Position numbers and translations under genes: made by a program. From Platerodrilus igneus (lineage: Eukaryota; Arthropoda; Insecta; Coleoptera; Lycidae): 64,000 nt of DNA. The stretch spans positions 372,001-436,000 of the forward strand of contig JARFIW010000966.1 in assembly GCA_036346225.1 (NCBI GenBank). The letters run 5' to 3'. The notes under the pieces are model-generated. The model saw nothing but the letters and a program-made list of their open reading frames with translations. It had not been told where the DNA came from and ran no database searches. This document shows, piece by piece, positions 31,642 through 42,079 of this stretch. Positions within the stretch are counted from its first letter, which is position 1; each line of letters begins with the position of its first letter.

Positions 31642-31890
31642 ATGGACGAAGAGTACGATCTCATTACAACGTGTAAGTATTTGACCTACTACGATGCCAA
31701 TAACTTTTCCCCATATCTATGTTATATAATTTCGATTCGATTTTTTAAACCCCAGGACATATGTTCACTCGATTTAAAATTTTTAAAAATTTTTTCTAAA
31801 CCTCAAAATTCCGAATGGGGCACCCGCAAAGCCGATAAACATAATGAAGAATTCATACGAGTCATGAGGATCGTTAAAAAATTTTTCTAG
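31642..31890 (+). CDS. Hypothetical outward-facing ORF, right arm
   Basis: An 82-residue frame starting MDEEYDLITTCKYLTYYDAN. A GTAAGT donor-like sequence at about 31672 follows the first ten codons, so the gene could be spliced. The rest reads KPQNSEWGTRKADKHNEEF, which is the 22-bp motif copy translated; a similar peptide (RKADKHNEEF) recurs at about 32180 from another motif copy. There is no match I recognise. It may be a chance ORF over the terminal repeats. Confidence 0.25.
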   Translation: MDEEYDLITTCKYLTYYDANNFSPYLCYIISIRFFKPQDICSLDLKFLKIFSKPQNSEWGTRKADKHNEEFIRVMRIVKKFF

Positions 31891-32194
31891 ACCGCAAAAA
31901 TGCCAAATGGGGCACCCGCAAAGCCGATAAACATAATTTCATTTATTAATAAAGTCTCCACAGACATAGGTATACAAGTCCAATTATGGAGTCAACTTAA
32001 TTCTAAAATTTAAGAACATACTTATACTAGTCTAATATTAAAAATGATATATGTTAAAAAGTAAAATTAAAATATTAAATTAATAGTGCTAAATAATCCT
32101 ATGTAATTTCACAATTATATCTGCCTATCACTATCGTTAAAAATTTTCTGGTCTGCAAAATGCTGATTAGGACACCCGCAAAGCCGATAAACAT
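31821..32194 (-). repeat. Three direct copies of the 22-bp motif, right arm
   Basis: Copies lie at 31821-31842, 31913-31934 and 32173-32194, the mirror of the left set, with nearly the same spacing. Confidence 0.7.
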
Positions 32195-32450
32195 AATGAA
32201 GAATTCGAATGAGTCATGAGAATTGTCATAAGACCCCCTTCCCCTTCAACACCCTACAACTAGTAGGCAAGCAGAAAGGGGTAGGAGGGGGGGTGGCGAT
32301 CCAGTGAGAAACGGTGTGCGCCAGAAGTGTATTGAGGATCGTCAGAATTTACAAGGCACACCACCTCAACAACTGCGAACTAGAAGGCAGGGTGGGGGGA
32401 TCGATCGAGTGAGGATCGAAGTGGCCCAGAAGGAAGGTATATCATCTACT

Positions 32451-32456
32451 GTACCA
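32451..32456. repeat. Target-site duplication GTACCA, right copy
   Basis: Immediately follows the last base of the element. The host sequence continues CTCAGACCAAGGTAGAAAA. Confidence 0.8.
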
Positions 32457-33935
32457 CTCAGACCAAGGTAGAAAAGAACGGATAAAAAGCGTAAAACAGA
32501 GACACAGATAATAAAAGGCGTGATTTGTGAAGCTTCACTAAGGCTACGATTGGTTGAAATAAGATGCAAACATGAGAGGTGTAAACATAAAATTTCTGTA
32601 TAAAATTAGTTAGTTGTTCGCGGACGCGTTGCGAGCCGTGTAGAAAATTCTTAGATTTTCAACTTGGACGTGTGCAAATTTAATAGAATCGCTGTGCCGA
32701 GCCGTCAAAAGGGAAAAGAGAATGCGAAATTCTAAAAATTGTCGGTTGCGGGACAAATTCGACGTGCAAGCCGGCCATTATATAAACCCGTGTTTATAGG
32801 AGTTTAGCTCTCTTATATTTTTTGATTTTATTCGATACTTTAAACAGTTTTGCTCTTTATTTTTTTGATACTTTAAGTAGAATACGTGGTGATTATGTGC
32901 TACAATAAAAGTTATTAGTACACTTAGAGAAGATACAAGGTAATAAAGTCTAGTTATATTTGCGAGTATTACTGTAACAATTATCCAAATTAGTAGCCAT
33001 AAATAAATACATTGAAGTATGCAGTTTTAGTATAGCGTGAAAGAATTATGAATTTCAGTGCTATTTTTCGGGGGTGTTAATAATCATATGTTATTCGTAA
33101 ACATGATTGGATCCACAAAACAAGATTTAGATATACGTAGATGAGTTCCTGAGAAGCCCTGAAACAATTTAGATGAATGGTGGTAAAGAAAAATTTTAAA
33201 AGCGGTCAGAATCTGAAGCCGTAAACATAAACCAGCTGGAATGGTGGGATGAGCAAGTCCGATGTACATTGAAGCCACGAGTGCAGTAACGTTCAGGTAA
33301 ATTATGCATTTTGTTCGATCTTAGATGTTTTGGTGTGTGTTGAATATCTTTATAATTTGTTTGATAAAAAATGAACAGTAGTAAATTTGTATAAACAACA
33401 AATTTTTAGTTTTAAGGTAAATTATTCTTGTATAAGTAGAAAGGAGTATTTATCAGGTTTATGTTTTTGATTATGATAAAAATTTGGGGTCTGTCTTTGA
33501 GCTCAATTAGACTAGCCTGTTAAATTAACGTAAAGGGGTGGGAGATGCTCCCTTTTATTCAGACTCAGGTCTGCAAATATTGTTTATTTAATTAGTATGC
33601 ATCCTACAAGGACTCTAATTCTGGATGCCAATTAAAATGATGACAAATTTTAACTTGAAATTTTATGATGCTGAAATTTATGCTACAATTTAATTTTGAA
33701 ATTTTAATGTATTATGAACATTGATGTTAATAGAGTTAACGTTGATGTTTGTGGTAGGAATGTGTTTGTTTTTTTTTATGAAGGAGGATGAAAGTTTTAA
33801 CTAGGTGAGCAGCCCAGGCGGAGAGAGTAAAGAGGCAATTCAACGGACAAGAGAATCAAAGCAAATCTAGGCGCCCAATTCGAGAGGCTCGAATGTTTTT
33901 TTTTTACTCTGGTGAGACTTTTTGTAGGTTTCAAG

Positions 33936-33937
<2 letters not shown>
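32457..33937 (+). repeat. Noncoding module G, plus orientation (Polinton target)
   Basis: TACCACTCAGA at its start recurs near 8310 in module C. There is a TTATATAAACCC box near 32778 and a donor-like GTTCAG|GTAAA at 33296/33297, in the same order as modules A, B and D. No credible ORF. It ends at the long TA tract. The Polinton inserted near the module start. Confidence 0.35.

Positions 33938-34001
<64 letters not shown>
33938..34001. repeat. (TA)n microsatellite at the PLE-2 3' end
   Basis: A 64-nt TA tract. On the minus strand it directly follows the Penelope 3' sequence. Confidence 0.9.
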
Positions 34002-34004
<3 letters not shown>

Positions 34005-34800
34005 CATTATATAATTTATTGAGGAATGCAGCATTTATGGAAGTCTACTCTTTATTCTATAACTTGAGCTTTCGAGAATTTATTTTTCTCTTCTTCAGGA
34101 GTAACTAAATACATATAATGGTTTACAAATAAATAAGTTTTGGAAGTTAAATACTTACAAATGCGAGGTTTGACTTAAATTAAAAATATCAATTCTAAAT
34201 TACAAAAAGTTTTCAAATTTTGAAGGTATAAATGTCAATGTCAATGCGTACAACCAGATTTAGATTTTAGTAATATAAAAACACTAATTCCGTGGATCAA
34301 CTTTAAACATATAACAAGTATTTTAATAATTAACTAACTAACAGGCAAAGGTTAATTGCAAATGTATGCCAGTCTAAATTAGATCATTTGTAAAGTTAGT
34401 AGGAAGATGTAGTAGCAATAAAGTTACATTCATTTACATTGTATATACATACGCAAATATATAGACATATCTATGTGTGTACGTACGTACGTATGTAAAT
34501 ACACTCACATAAAAAATATATATAAATATCAAACAAAAGAAAAAGGGGACAAAAAACGAATGCCTACAATTACAAGCATAAATACATAAAAACACACAAC
34601 CACGCACATTATCTATATCTTTCTTTAAATTTAGTGCTTCTGGTTCTTGTACAATCCTAACCATTTTTAAAAATTTTCTTTTTGTAGTGTCTTTTTCTAC
34701 ATCTAGAATTACTGCATCAGTATAATTCATTTTGTAGCCAGTTTTTATACAATGCGTTGACAGTGCTGAAGAATTAACGGGTATTTGTATTTTTAAACTT
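34002..34800 (-). pseudogene. Penelope-like element PLE-2, 3' fragment
   Basis: The minus-strand frame at about 34790-34600 reads SALSTHCIKTGYKMNYTDAV, then ILDVEKDTTKRKFLKMVRI and ALNLKKDIDN. This is the conserved end of the Penelope GIY-YIG protein: the aromatic-Asn-x-Asp-Ala-x-Ile-Leu-x-x-Glu pattern and KR spacing match PLE-1 at 2400-2530. After the frame come a (AC/GTAC)-rich stretch near 34480-34600 and a block at 34030-34110 (CTCTTCTTCAGGAG on the plus strand) typical of PLE termini. The (TA)n tract closes the fragment. RT and most of the nuclease are absent, consistent with 5' truncation. Confidence 0.7.
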
Positions 34801-37312
34801 TACGATCTTAAAACTAAACTCACGACAAACAAGACGTAGTCACATCCTCTACAAAGAAATAATTAATAACCTCATTTTGAATTGTCAAATATTAGATTGT
34901 TATTTAATTTCCTGCGATAAACTTATGTATTATATATCAGTTACTCTGTTTATCCTGGATGTTTATTAAAGTGAAAACATATTTATTGTTATAAAGGTAT
35001 GTTGTTATACTTACATAAGATTATATATGGAATATCGTGATTTTTTGTTAAGATGCTATACTAGTTCAAATTATCTGATGAGAAAATCCTGTCAGTAGTG
35101 CGTCTTTGAGATATCTTACTAAAATACAAAGTACTGTGACAAAATTGTAACCAAAATTTTATTTTTAAGGTTATCTTTCCTTGAATAGTTTCCTTTGTCT
35201 CTTATTTTGTTGATTTATTACAACATTGCCAAGGGCTAATATTAGTGTTTTTTCTCTAACTTAATACATTGTTAATTTCAGAATACTAAATCAATCAGTA
35301 TTGGAATGCTTGGGTTAGGTATGTCCAATGAATGCATTGATACAACATCATTGGAAAGGTTTATACATTTATTTGAGTGTACCCTTTAGGCAGAGCTCTG
35401 ATATATTTTGATTGTTTGAAGTAAGTTATAATATTTTAAAAACTTGACAAGGTTATTGATGACCTTTGTGTTTGTTTTGCAGCCGACAATAAAATATCGG
35501 TATGTTGTTTTAAAGTTGTGAACTGCTGCAAAACAAAGAAGTAACATACACATCAGAATTTGTGAAATCCAAACAGAGAACCAATTTTTTTAGTAGTTTT
35601 CTGTTGGGAGACAAATAGATATTGCTGATCTTCCAAACAAATAAACAAAATGATATAGCTTTCTATAAGGTTCTTGCAAATTCTAAAATCTAAAGAAAAT
35701 GTGTTCTTATGTTTCTTTTTATTAAAAGTAATTCTTTTGATAATTTAGAATTTTTATAGCGATAAAAATAATATATGTATTCTAAGCAGCCTATATTTAT
35801 ATTTTTGTATTCTTCATTTCTTGTAGAAGAATGAGGGGGTCCGGTAAGAAGAAAATATCTGGGATCCCAAAGTGCGTAAATCTGACCCTTTTCACTAGTC
35901 ACAGGCGACGCACAATATATGACTAACCATAAATAAAATTTTGTTTAGAACGTATACAGAATTATGTATATTTTTAAGTCTTTATGTAAAGTTTGTGGCT
36001 TTTGAACACCTGTTTGCTGATTTAATTTTCTAAACATAATCAGTCATTGCTCTGATGTCAGATAGTCAAACTTAGCTGAGCGCTTAATGAATTAGTTAGA
36101 TTTACATGTGACCACTAATTAACAAGATCCTTAGTTCGATTCTTGACATAACCACTTGAAAAATATTAAACGAACATTTTTTAGAAAAATTCGCTTTGTT
36201 GAGGTGAGAAATTAATTGTAGGTTGCATATGTAGGTTTTGGCACATACTTCAACTTTGCGAAGTATGGCAAGGATTTGGTCTAAATTTTTAGGTTAAAAG
36301 TTTGTTTCCTGGTCAATGTAGTACTTTCGATTGCAGCATTAAGAAACTAAAATGTATAGCCAAACATGGTAGATGCCATTTTTTTTTGTTTTTGCTGTTG
36401 TTTTTATATAATAACCCATTTTGAGCATTTCCAAAAATGAATATCAACCAATATAGAGGATGTTAATACTTCAATTAATCAGAGATATGATATAACTAGG
36501 CTGCATGTATAATATAGCATGTATACAAAGGTGGTGATGCAAGGTTGTTAGGCAACTACCATTTCTGGTACAAATAGGTTTTTTGTAGCATAAGATTATA
36601 GTGTGCGAGCACGTACAAACAATCAGCATTGTCAAAATAAACAAAAATGCCTTTGATTTTGTCATTAGTGTTTAACTATAATGCATTAAAAATATAAATT
36701 GATAAATAAAAAGTACATATATACAAAATTACTGATATTTAAACAATATATACTTGATATATTTTGTTGTACTTTAACTAGTTCTTTGGTTTTACACTTG
36801 CTAACGTACCCAATTATTATAGAAATATAAACCCTTAAAATTATATTCATCTACTGTAATAAATTATCGTGTAGAGCATATTGAGATAAGATGTGATCGT
36901 GAATTTTTAGAAGTAAATGTGGGAATCAATTTTGCCTAATGTATGCAATATTTGGTTGACTGTTCCTGTACCACGAAGTTCACATCATCTGTACTCAGCA
37001 ATATGAGGTAGTTTTATAAAATTTAATGGTGCTTTACATAACCCTACATGGTGCTTTGTTAGCAGCAGAAATGATCTCGATTCGATAGAAAATATTAAAT
37101 AGCAACAACGAGATCAATATTTTTGGCCACTGTTTTGCTGCAAATTGTTCTATATATTCAACTACATTAATCACATACTCTAAGATACTTTCAATGTAAA
37201 TAAAACTATCAGCTGTAGATGTGGTAATATCTTTGCTAATTAAGGCATCAATATTTCGTGTGCTTGAGCTGGAAACGGTTAAAATACTTGTAAAATCTTA
37301 ACAGCATGCTGC
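34801..37312. other. No gene supported
   Basis: AT-rich sequence, about 2.5 kb, without a recognised family. One minus-strand ORF (36471-36665, 64 codons) opens with a hydrophobic, signal-peptide-like stretch and has several Cys; I do not call it (see findings). No microsatellite or inverted repeat of note. Confidence 0.4.
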
Positions 37313-38136
37313 TAGAAGAAACATATCGAAAGAGCTGCCAATGTTCAACGGAAATTCACAAGAATGGCCTTTGTTCATTAGTAGTTATGAGCAGCAACCA
37401 AGCTTTGCGGTTTTAGAAATTGCGAAAATCTATTACGGCTACAGAAAAGTTTGAATGGACCTGCTAAGTTGGCTGTTTGCAGTTTTCTAACGCTGCCGGA
37501 ATGTGTACCTGATATCATCTCTACTCTAAAACTACTGTTTGGAAGACCGGAGGAAGTTCTAGAAACTTACATAAAGACTATCCGTCATCAACCACCCCCA
37601 AAAGATGATAAACTTGAGACATTAATGGAATTCGCTTTAGCGGTTAAAAATCTGTATTTCTTTACAAGCGGCCAATATGAAAGACTATTTAAACAACCCT
37701 ACTCTAATGCAAGAAATTCTTCTAAAACTACCTTCCCAGCTGAAGATAAATTGGGCTATTTATCGTAGTACTAAGCATGAGTTCTCTGGCCTTACTGACC
37801 TTGCGGATTGGTTATACCATCTAGCCACTAATGTTTGCGCGTCTCTACCCACTTTAGATATCTACAACAAAAATCATTAAAAAGGAAGATTCAATATCCA
37901 TGAGCCTACAAGTAGTTTTACTAACAATAAACGAACCACTTGTATATTATGCCAGGGTAGTTGTAGATCCATCGCTGAGTGCAGTAAGTTCAAAGCGTAT
38001 GTTTTGGACAAAAATGGAGACTGTTAAAACTTAATCTTTGTAAATTATGCTTGAAAACATCGCTTCCCATGTAGATTTCTAGTTAAATGCGATCAAACAC
38101 AGTGTCAAAATAAGCATCACCCTCTTCTTCACAAAG
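37313..38136 (+). pseudogene. Bel/Pao gag, broken (copy 1)
   Basis: The piece begins ISKELPMFNGNSQEWPLFIS, the start of the conserved retro-gag (DUF1759) domain. It continues after a frameshift as LNGPAKLAVCSFLTLPE and FGRPEEVLETYIKTIR at 37451-37768. Farther on there is one zinc-knuckle-like stretch, CILCQGSCRSIAECSKF (about 37937-37990), and a second Cys/His-rich one (CDQTQCQNKHHPLLH, about 38090-38135), in different frames. Gag would form the particle core and bind element RNA. At least three frame breaks. Confidence 0.7.
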
Positions 38137-39147
38137 ATGTTGAATTGGGATCAGCTCCTAAAACCCCATTATTATGCGAGACCGTTCGCAATGACGTTTC
38201 TAATGCAGAATTTAGTGTGTCATAAAGCCTTGAATCAAAGTATCAGGCTCCGGATACTACCAGTAAAATTAATGAATGGAGACAAGACGGTTGATACATA
38301 TGCCTTTTTGGATGAAGGTTCATCTATCACAATGCTTAACGAAAGTGTTGCTAGAAAATTAGATGTACAGGGCGATAATGAACCATTATGTTTGAGATGG
38401 ACGGGTAAGCATCAACGAATTGAAAACCAGTCGCAAAGGATCCTAATCAGTATTGGCGGAAGCTTTCAAGGCGCTACGCGATTTCATAATCGTCCCTCTC
38501 GCACGGTTAAAACTCTAGACCTTCCAGTACAAACTTTAAATTCTTCTATGCTCAAACAAGAATATTCCTACCTCAACGGATTACCTATAGACTCTTATTA
38601 CGATGTCAATCCACAGATTCTTATTGGCCTTGATAATTGGGATTTAGCAGTGCCACTCAAGGTGAGAGAGGGTGCCGAGAAGGAACCGATCGTGGCTAAA
38701 TGTAGACTAGGTTGGACAGTGTTTGCCTTGGGACCGCCTGAGCCACAAAATTATAGTTATCACATTTGCCAATGCTCGTCCAAATCGCATGACGAACAAG
38801 AACTGCATGAGGCGGTTAAACAATTTTTCTTAATAGAAAGTTTAGGAATTACCCCAACCAAAACCATCGCTTCAAAGGAATCTAAACGGGCACATAAGAT
38901 AATGCAGTCTACGTTGATTCAAGAGGACAATCAGTATAAAATTGGTTTGATTTGGAAGTTTGATTCCTTTAATTTTCCTGACAGCAGACAAATGGCATTG
39001 CGGAGATTGAACTGTATAGAGAGACGAATAAAGTATGATCCTGAACTGGGTGTGAAGTTGAATCAACAAATAAATGAATTCTTAGCTAAGAAGTACATTA
39101 GGAGGTTATCAGATGAAGAACTCTGTCAAAAACATGAAAGAATCTGA
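38137..39147 (+). pseudogene. Bel/Pao protease and N-terminal reverse transcriptase (copy 1)
   Basis: A 336-residue open frame. The aspartic protease is at about residues 45-160, with the catalytic LDEGSSITML near 57 and LIGLDNWDLAVP near 165. The RT N-terminal region follows: MALRRLNCIERRIKYDPEL near 283 and NEFLAKKYIRRL near 315. The first Met is internal to the original polyprotein; the frame is simply what remains between two frameshifts. Confidence 0.75.
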
Positions 39148-39341
39148 TATCTCCCCATATTTCCCGTTCTAAATCCAAACAAGCTAGGAAAATTTGAATA
39201 GTTTGGGACGCCAAGGCTGCTGTTAATGGGGTATCTCTAAATTCAATGCTTTTGAAAGGTGACGACCAACTAGCGTCCTTATATGGGATTTTGCTTAGAT
39301 TTAGGGAAAGTAAAATTGGGTACAGTGCAGATATCAAATAA
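39148..39341 (+). pseudogene. Bel/Pao reverse transcriptase middle, frameshifted (copy 1)
   Basis: Readable in two frames: YLPIFPVLNPNK, then VWDAKAAVNGVSLNSMLLKG (an RT block with the first catalytic-region Asp), then LYGILLRFRESKIGYSADIK. Several stops and shifts occur. It connects the frames on either side. Confidence 0.6.
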
Positions 39342-39977
39342 ATGTTATTACAGGTGGGTATAAGAGAACAGGATCAGCATTCTCAGCGTTTCTACTGGCG
39401 TGAAGGGGATCCTAATAAAGCTTTTAATACTTATGTAGTAACCGTAATGTCCTTTGGTGCTGCCTGTTCTCCCAATTCAGCTCAGTTTGTTAAAAACTAT
39501 AACACGACTAAGTTCGCTGCAGTATACCCTAAAGCTGTTGAAACGATCATCAAAAACCACTACTTGGATGATCTGTTGGACACTGCAGACACAGAATCCG
39601 AGGCCCTTGAAAACGCCAAACAAGTTACGCTTATCCATTCAAAAGCTAACTTCGAAATTAGAAAATGGTATTCCAATTCACAGAAATTTATGTTAGAAAT
39701 GAACTCTTCAGAGCCACCGAACCCAGCCCGATTCAGCTTAGATGTTAACTGTGAAGATAAAATAGAAAAGGTCCTTGGTATGTGGTGGAATTTAAATACC
39801 GATTGTTTTGAATTTTCACTACGCTTTAACAAAGCGAACAAGGACGTTTTACAAGGAGTACGCAAACCAACTAAACGCGAAATTCTGCGGACCTTGATGT
39901 CTATCTATGGCCCCCTAGGACATATCAAATTTTTTAGTGTATTTAAAAATACTACTTCAGGAGATTTGGCGAAGTAA
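39342..39977 (+). pseudogene. Bel/Pao reverse transcriptase palm/thumb (copy 1)
   Basis: A 211-residue frame with FYWREGDPNK, VVTVMSFGAACSPNSAQFV and the catalytic box HYLDDLLD near residue 68 (YLDD where most have Y-V/M-DD). It then has KVLGMWWN and LRTLMSIYGPLGHI. It ends in a frameshift near 39960; the next frame resumes EIWRSKITWDEP at about 39965-40080. Confidence 0.75.
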
Positions 39978-40111
39978 GATAACCTGGGATGAACCTATCA
40001 CTGATAAACAGCATGAAAAATGGCTTATGTGGCTGAAACACTTATTAGTGATAGAAAACTTGCGATTCGCGATGTTATTTAAATACGTTTACTAATTGGC
40101 TTAATTCTGCA

Positions 40112-41293
40112 GTGGAACTGCACATATTTGTCGATACAAGCGAAAACGCCAGTGCAGCTGTAGCATATTTAAGAATAATCCAAGGAAATACTACAGAATG
40201 TACGCTGTTGGGTGCGAAAACTCGAGTCGCACCAATAAAGTTACAAACAATTCCACGGATGGAACTGGAAAGTGCGATATTGGGGGCGCGTTTTGCAAAA
40301 AGTATTCTCGGACATTTAGCTGTTACAGTCAGTAAGATCCATTATTGGTCTGACTCTGTAACCGTATTAAGTTGGATTCGGTCAGAAGATCCGAGAAAAT
40401 TTTGCAAGTTTATTGCCTATCGCATTGCGGAAATACAGGACAACTCTCTGACATCAAACTGGCGATATGTTCCTAGTAAACTGAATGTGGCGGATGAAGC
40501 AACGAAATGGGCTAGTCTACCCTCGCTAAAAGTATCTGATCGGTGGTTCAAGGCACAAGAATTCTTGTATTTGAACGAGGAATATTGGCCTATAGATATC
40601 ATAGCAAATTGTGAAACCACAGAGTCTGTTGCAGCTCACGAAGTTATGAGCTCTCCAGTAATGTTGGAACGGTTTAGCACATATAATAAATTGCTACGTA
40701 CGATGGCATATGTACACAGATTCATTAACTTCCGCGCCAATAAGTTTCTCAAAGTCAGTAATATTTTGACCCCTGAAGAGCTTACTCGAGCACGAAATAC
40801 GTTGATTCATTTAGTCCAAAGGGTATACTATTTTGAAGAGATCAGAGAACTACAAAAAAATTCATCAGCCTTACTCCAATCGACTGTCCAGAGGTCAAGT
40901 AAAATATTTGGATTGTCACCGTATTTAGACCAAGAAGGGGCGTTAAGAATGAGAGGAAGATTGGATGCTGCAAACTGCCTGAATTGGGAGTCGAAAAGAC
41001 CCATTATACTACCGCCTGAAAGCTGTTTCACGGTGTTAATAATTCAACACTACCATAATTTATTTTTGCACCATAACCACGAAACCGTAGTAAATCAAAT
41101 TAGACAGACGTTTTACATTGCCAAACTGCGAAGATGTCTGAATAAAATACGCCGAGATTGCCAGGTTTGTAAAATTATGAAAGCTGTGCCCAAAACACCA
41201 GAAATGTCCCCACTTCCCTTGTGTAGACTTGCTACTAACACTGTTGCGTTCACCAATACAGGAGTGGATTATTTTGGACCCCTGGTTTCGTAG
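40112..41293 (+). pseudogene. Bel/Pao RNase H and integrase zinc-binding domain (copy 1)
   Basis: A 393-residue open frame. The RNase H starts ELHIFVDTSENASAAVAYL, with the first active-site Asp in FVDTS and the later WSDSVTVLSWI. The integrase N-terminal HHCC domain is at about residues 310-360: HYHNLFLHHNHETVVNQIR and CLNKIRRDCQVCKIMK. It ends TGVDYFGPLVS and a TAG. The integrase catalytic core (D-D-E) is missing because the element is cut here by pogo-type sequence. Confidence 0.8.
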
Positions 41294-41296
41294 GTT

Positions 41297-42075
41297 TCGA
41301 GCAGCTTTTAACTGAACTACATGAGGTACAAAAACAGTGCTGAACCACTCGAAGATCTGGAGTTCTTCCATCTACCTATTTGCTGATGTTGAAGAAGTAG
41401 TTCCAGAATAAGCTTTATCTGACGTCCATCTAGCCGCAACTGCATCACAGCAGATATCGTAGCTAAAACTATAGTTGATTCTCTCCCAGAGCCTTCTGAA
41501 ACCCACTCCTTTCCTCCGATTGCTCTTAAACGCTTAGGGTCTGATGAAAATCTACTTTTGTCACAATTAAAAACAAATGATGCTGTCTTCTGAATTTAAT
41601 TGAGATTTGTTAACAATTTCATTCAACTCTGAGTAAAAATCATAAATGACGTTAGGGTTTCTAGCTGTTTTTCAATTTTTTTGCAGGTGTTTCGGGTTTT
41701 TAAAAGAAAGCTTGGGGTGACACAACATAAACGAATAATACCAGTCATTGCCTGGAACACTTTCTTTGAAAGGGGTATCCAAATTGTTAATCAATTCGAA
41801 TTTTGCAACTAGTTTTATTATGTCCTCTTTGTTGCAAGGGCATCCATTCTTGCTTTAGCTATGATACATTTTTCCAACTCTTTCTCGTTTTCTGATGACA
41901 ATGCAGTTGGTCGACCTGCTCCTAATTGATGTATAGGAACTTTCCTTTCTTTTATCCTGTGTAATATCACACTTCTAGGGACTTGAGCATAAGTAGAGTT
42001 TTTATTTTCAACATCTCGAACCGCTCTTACCATATCCGCATCAGTATAAGACCGCTGTAGCCTCTTTTATATACT
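41297..42075 (-). pseudogene. pogo/Tigger-type DDE transposase, broken
   Basis: Read from 42075 downward. A pipsqueak-type HTH remnant (RLQRSYTDADMVRAVRDVE, then YAQVPRSVILHRIKE) comes first. The CENP-B-like second HTH starts GAGRPTALSSENEKELEKC (frame 42033-41818). In other frames, NNLDTPFKESVPGNDWYYSF and LHPKLSF-like text follow (about 41790-41690). Then come the DDE-domain start FNCDKSRF (about 41570), SEGSGRESTIVLATISAVM and EELQIFEWFSTVFVPHV (about 41371-41320). In this family the transposase cuts at TA targets. Four or more frame breaks are present, and the D-D-D end is missing at the junction with the Bel/Pao copy. Confidence 0.7.
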
Positions 42076-42079
42076 TGCA

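Larger units (their letters stand above)
14741..32450. mobile_element. Palindromic Polinton/Maverick-like element, 17,710 bp
   Basis: The outermost bases read AGTAGATGATATACC on the left and the exact complement on the right. They are flanked by the 6-bp repeat GTACCA. AG...CT ends and 6-bp duplications are Polinton hallmarks. Inside, each arm carries an A32-like packaging ATPase, the Polinton/adenovirus-like virus lineage marker, along with small ORFs and a tyrosine recombinase. The arms (14741-23238 and 23273-32450) are inverted copies nearly end to end: close to identical in the outer half and more diverged near the centre. Type-B DNA polymerase, RVE integrase, protease and capsid genes were not found, so this copy must have been mobilised in trans. 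Ordinary Polintons have terminal repeats of a few hundred bases; an element that is all terminal repeat is unusual. Confidence 0.8.
23273..32450 (-). repeat. Right arm of the giant inverted repeat
   Basis: Reverse-complement copy of 14741-23238, and the more complete arm: it keeps the 5' end and upstream region of the ATPase gene (31207-31782). It also keeps better frames for the ATPase and for the 28801 gene, and the Arg pair of the recombinase. Confidence 0.85.
37313..41293 (+). mobile_element. Bel/Pao retrotransposon copy 1, decayed, without LTRs
   Basis: A gag-pol remnant reads along the plus strand in five pieces, from SKELPMFNGNSQEWPLF (gag) to the integrase zinc finger at 41290. The protease active site LDEGSS points to the Pao side of the family. 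No LTR was found: the left end starts within gag, and the right end stops inside integrase, exactly where pogo-type sequence in minus orientation begins. It is far more decayed than the copy at 49550-57783 and is not closely similar to it. Confidence 0.85.

Noticed and set aside
14741..32450. Palindrome as pure assembly artefact
   Set aside because: The arms differ by substitutions, a 576-bp deletion and several indels, and the ends show exact termini and a 6-bp duplication. A fold-back artefact would give identical arms. Long reads are still needed for proof.
2621..34001. (TA)n tracts as replication origins or CRISPR-like arrays
   Set aside because: They are pure dinucleotide runs without spacers. 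Their positions at element ends fit microsatellites at retroelement tails or borders.
33893..34108. ORF of alternating Tyr-Ile codons
   Set aside because: It is the translation of the (TA)n tract.
36361..36400. T-rich run as a LINE poly(A) tail
   Set aside because: No LINE sequence precedes it on the minus strand and no duplication flanks it.
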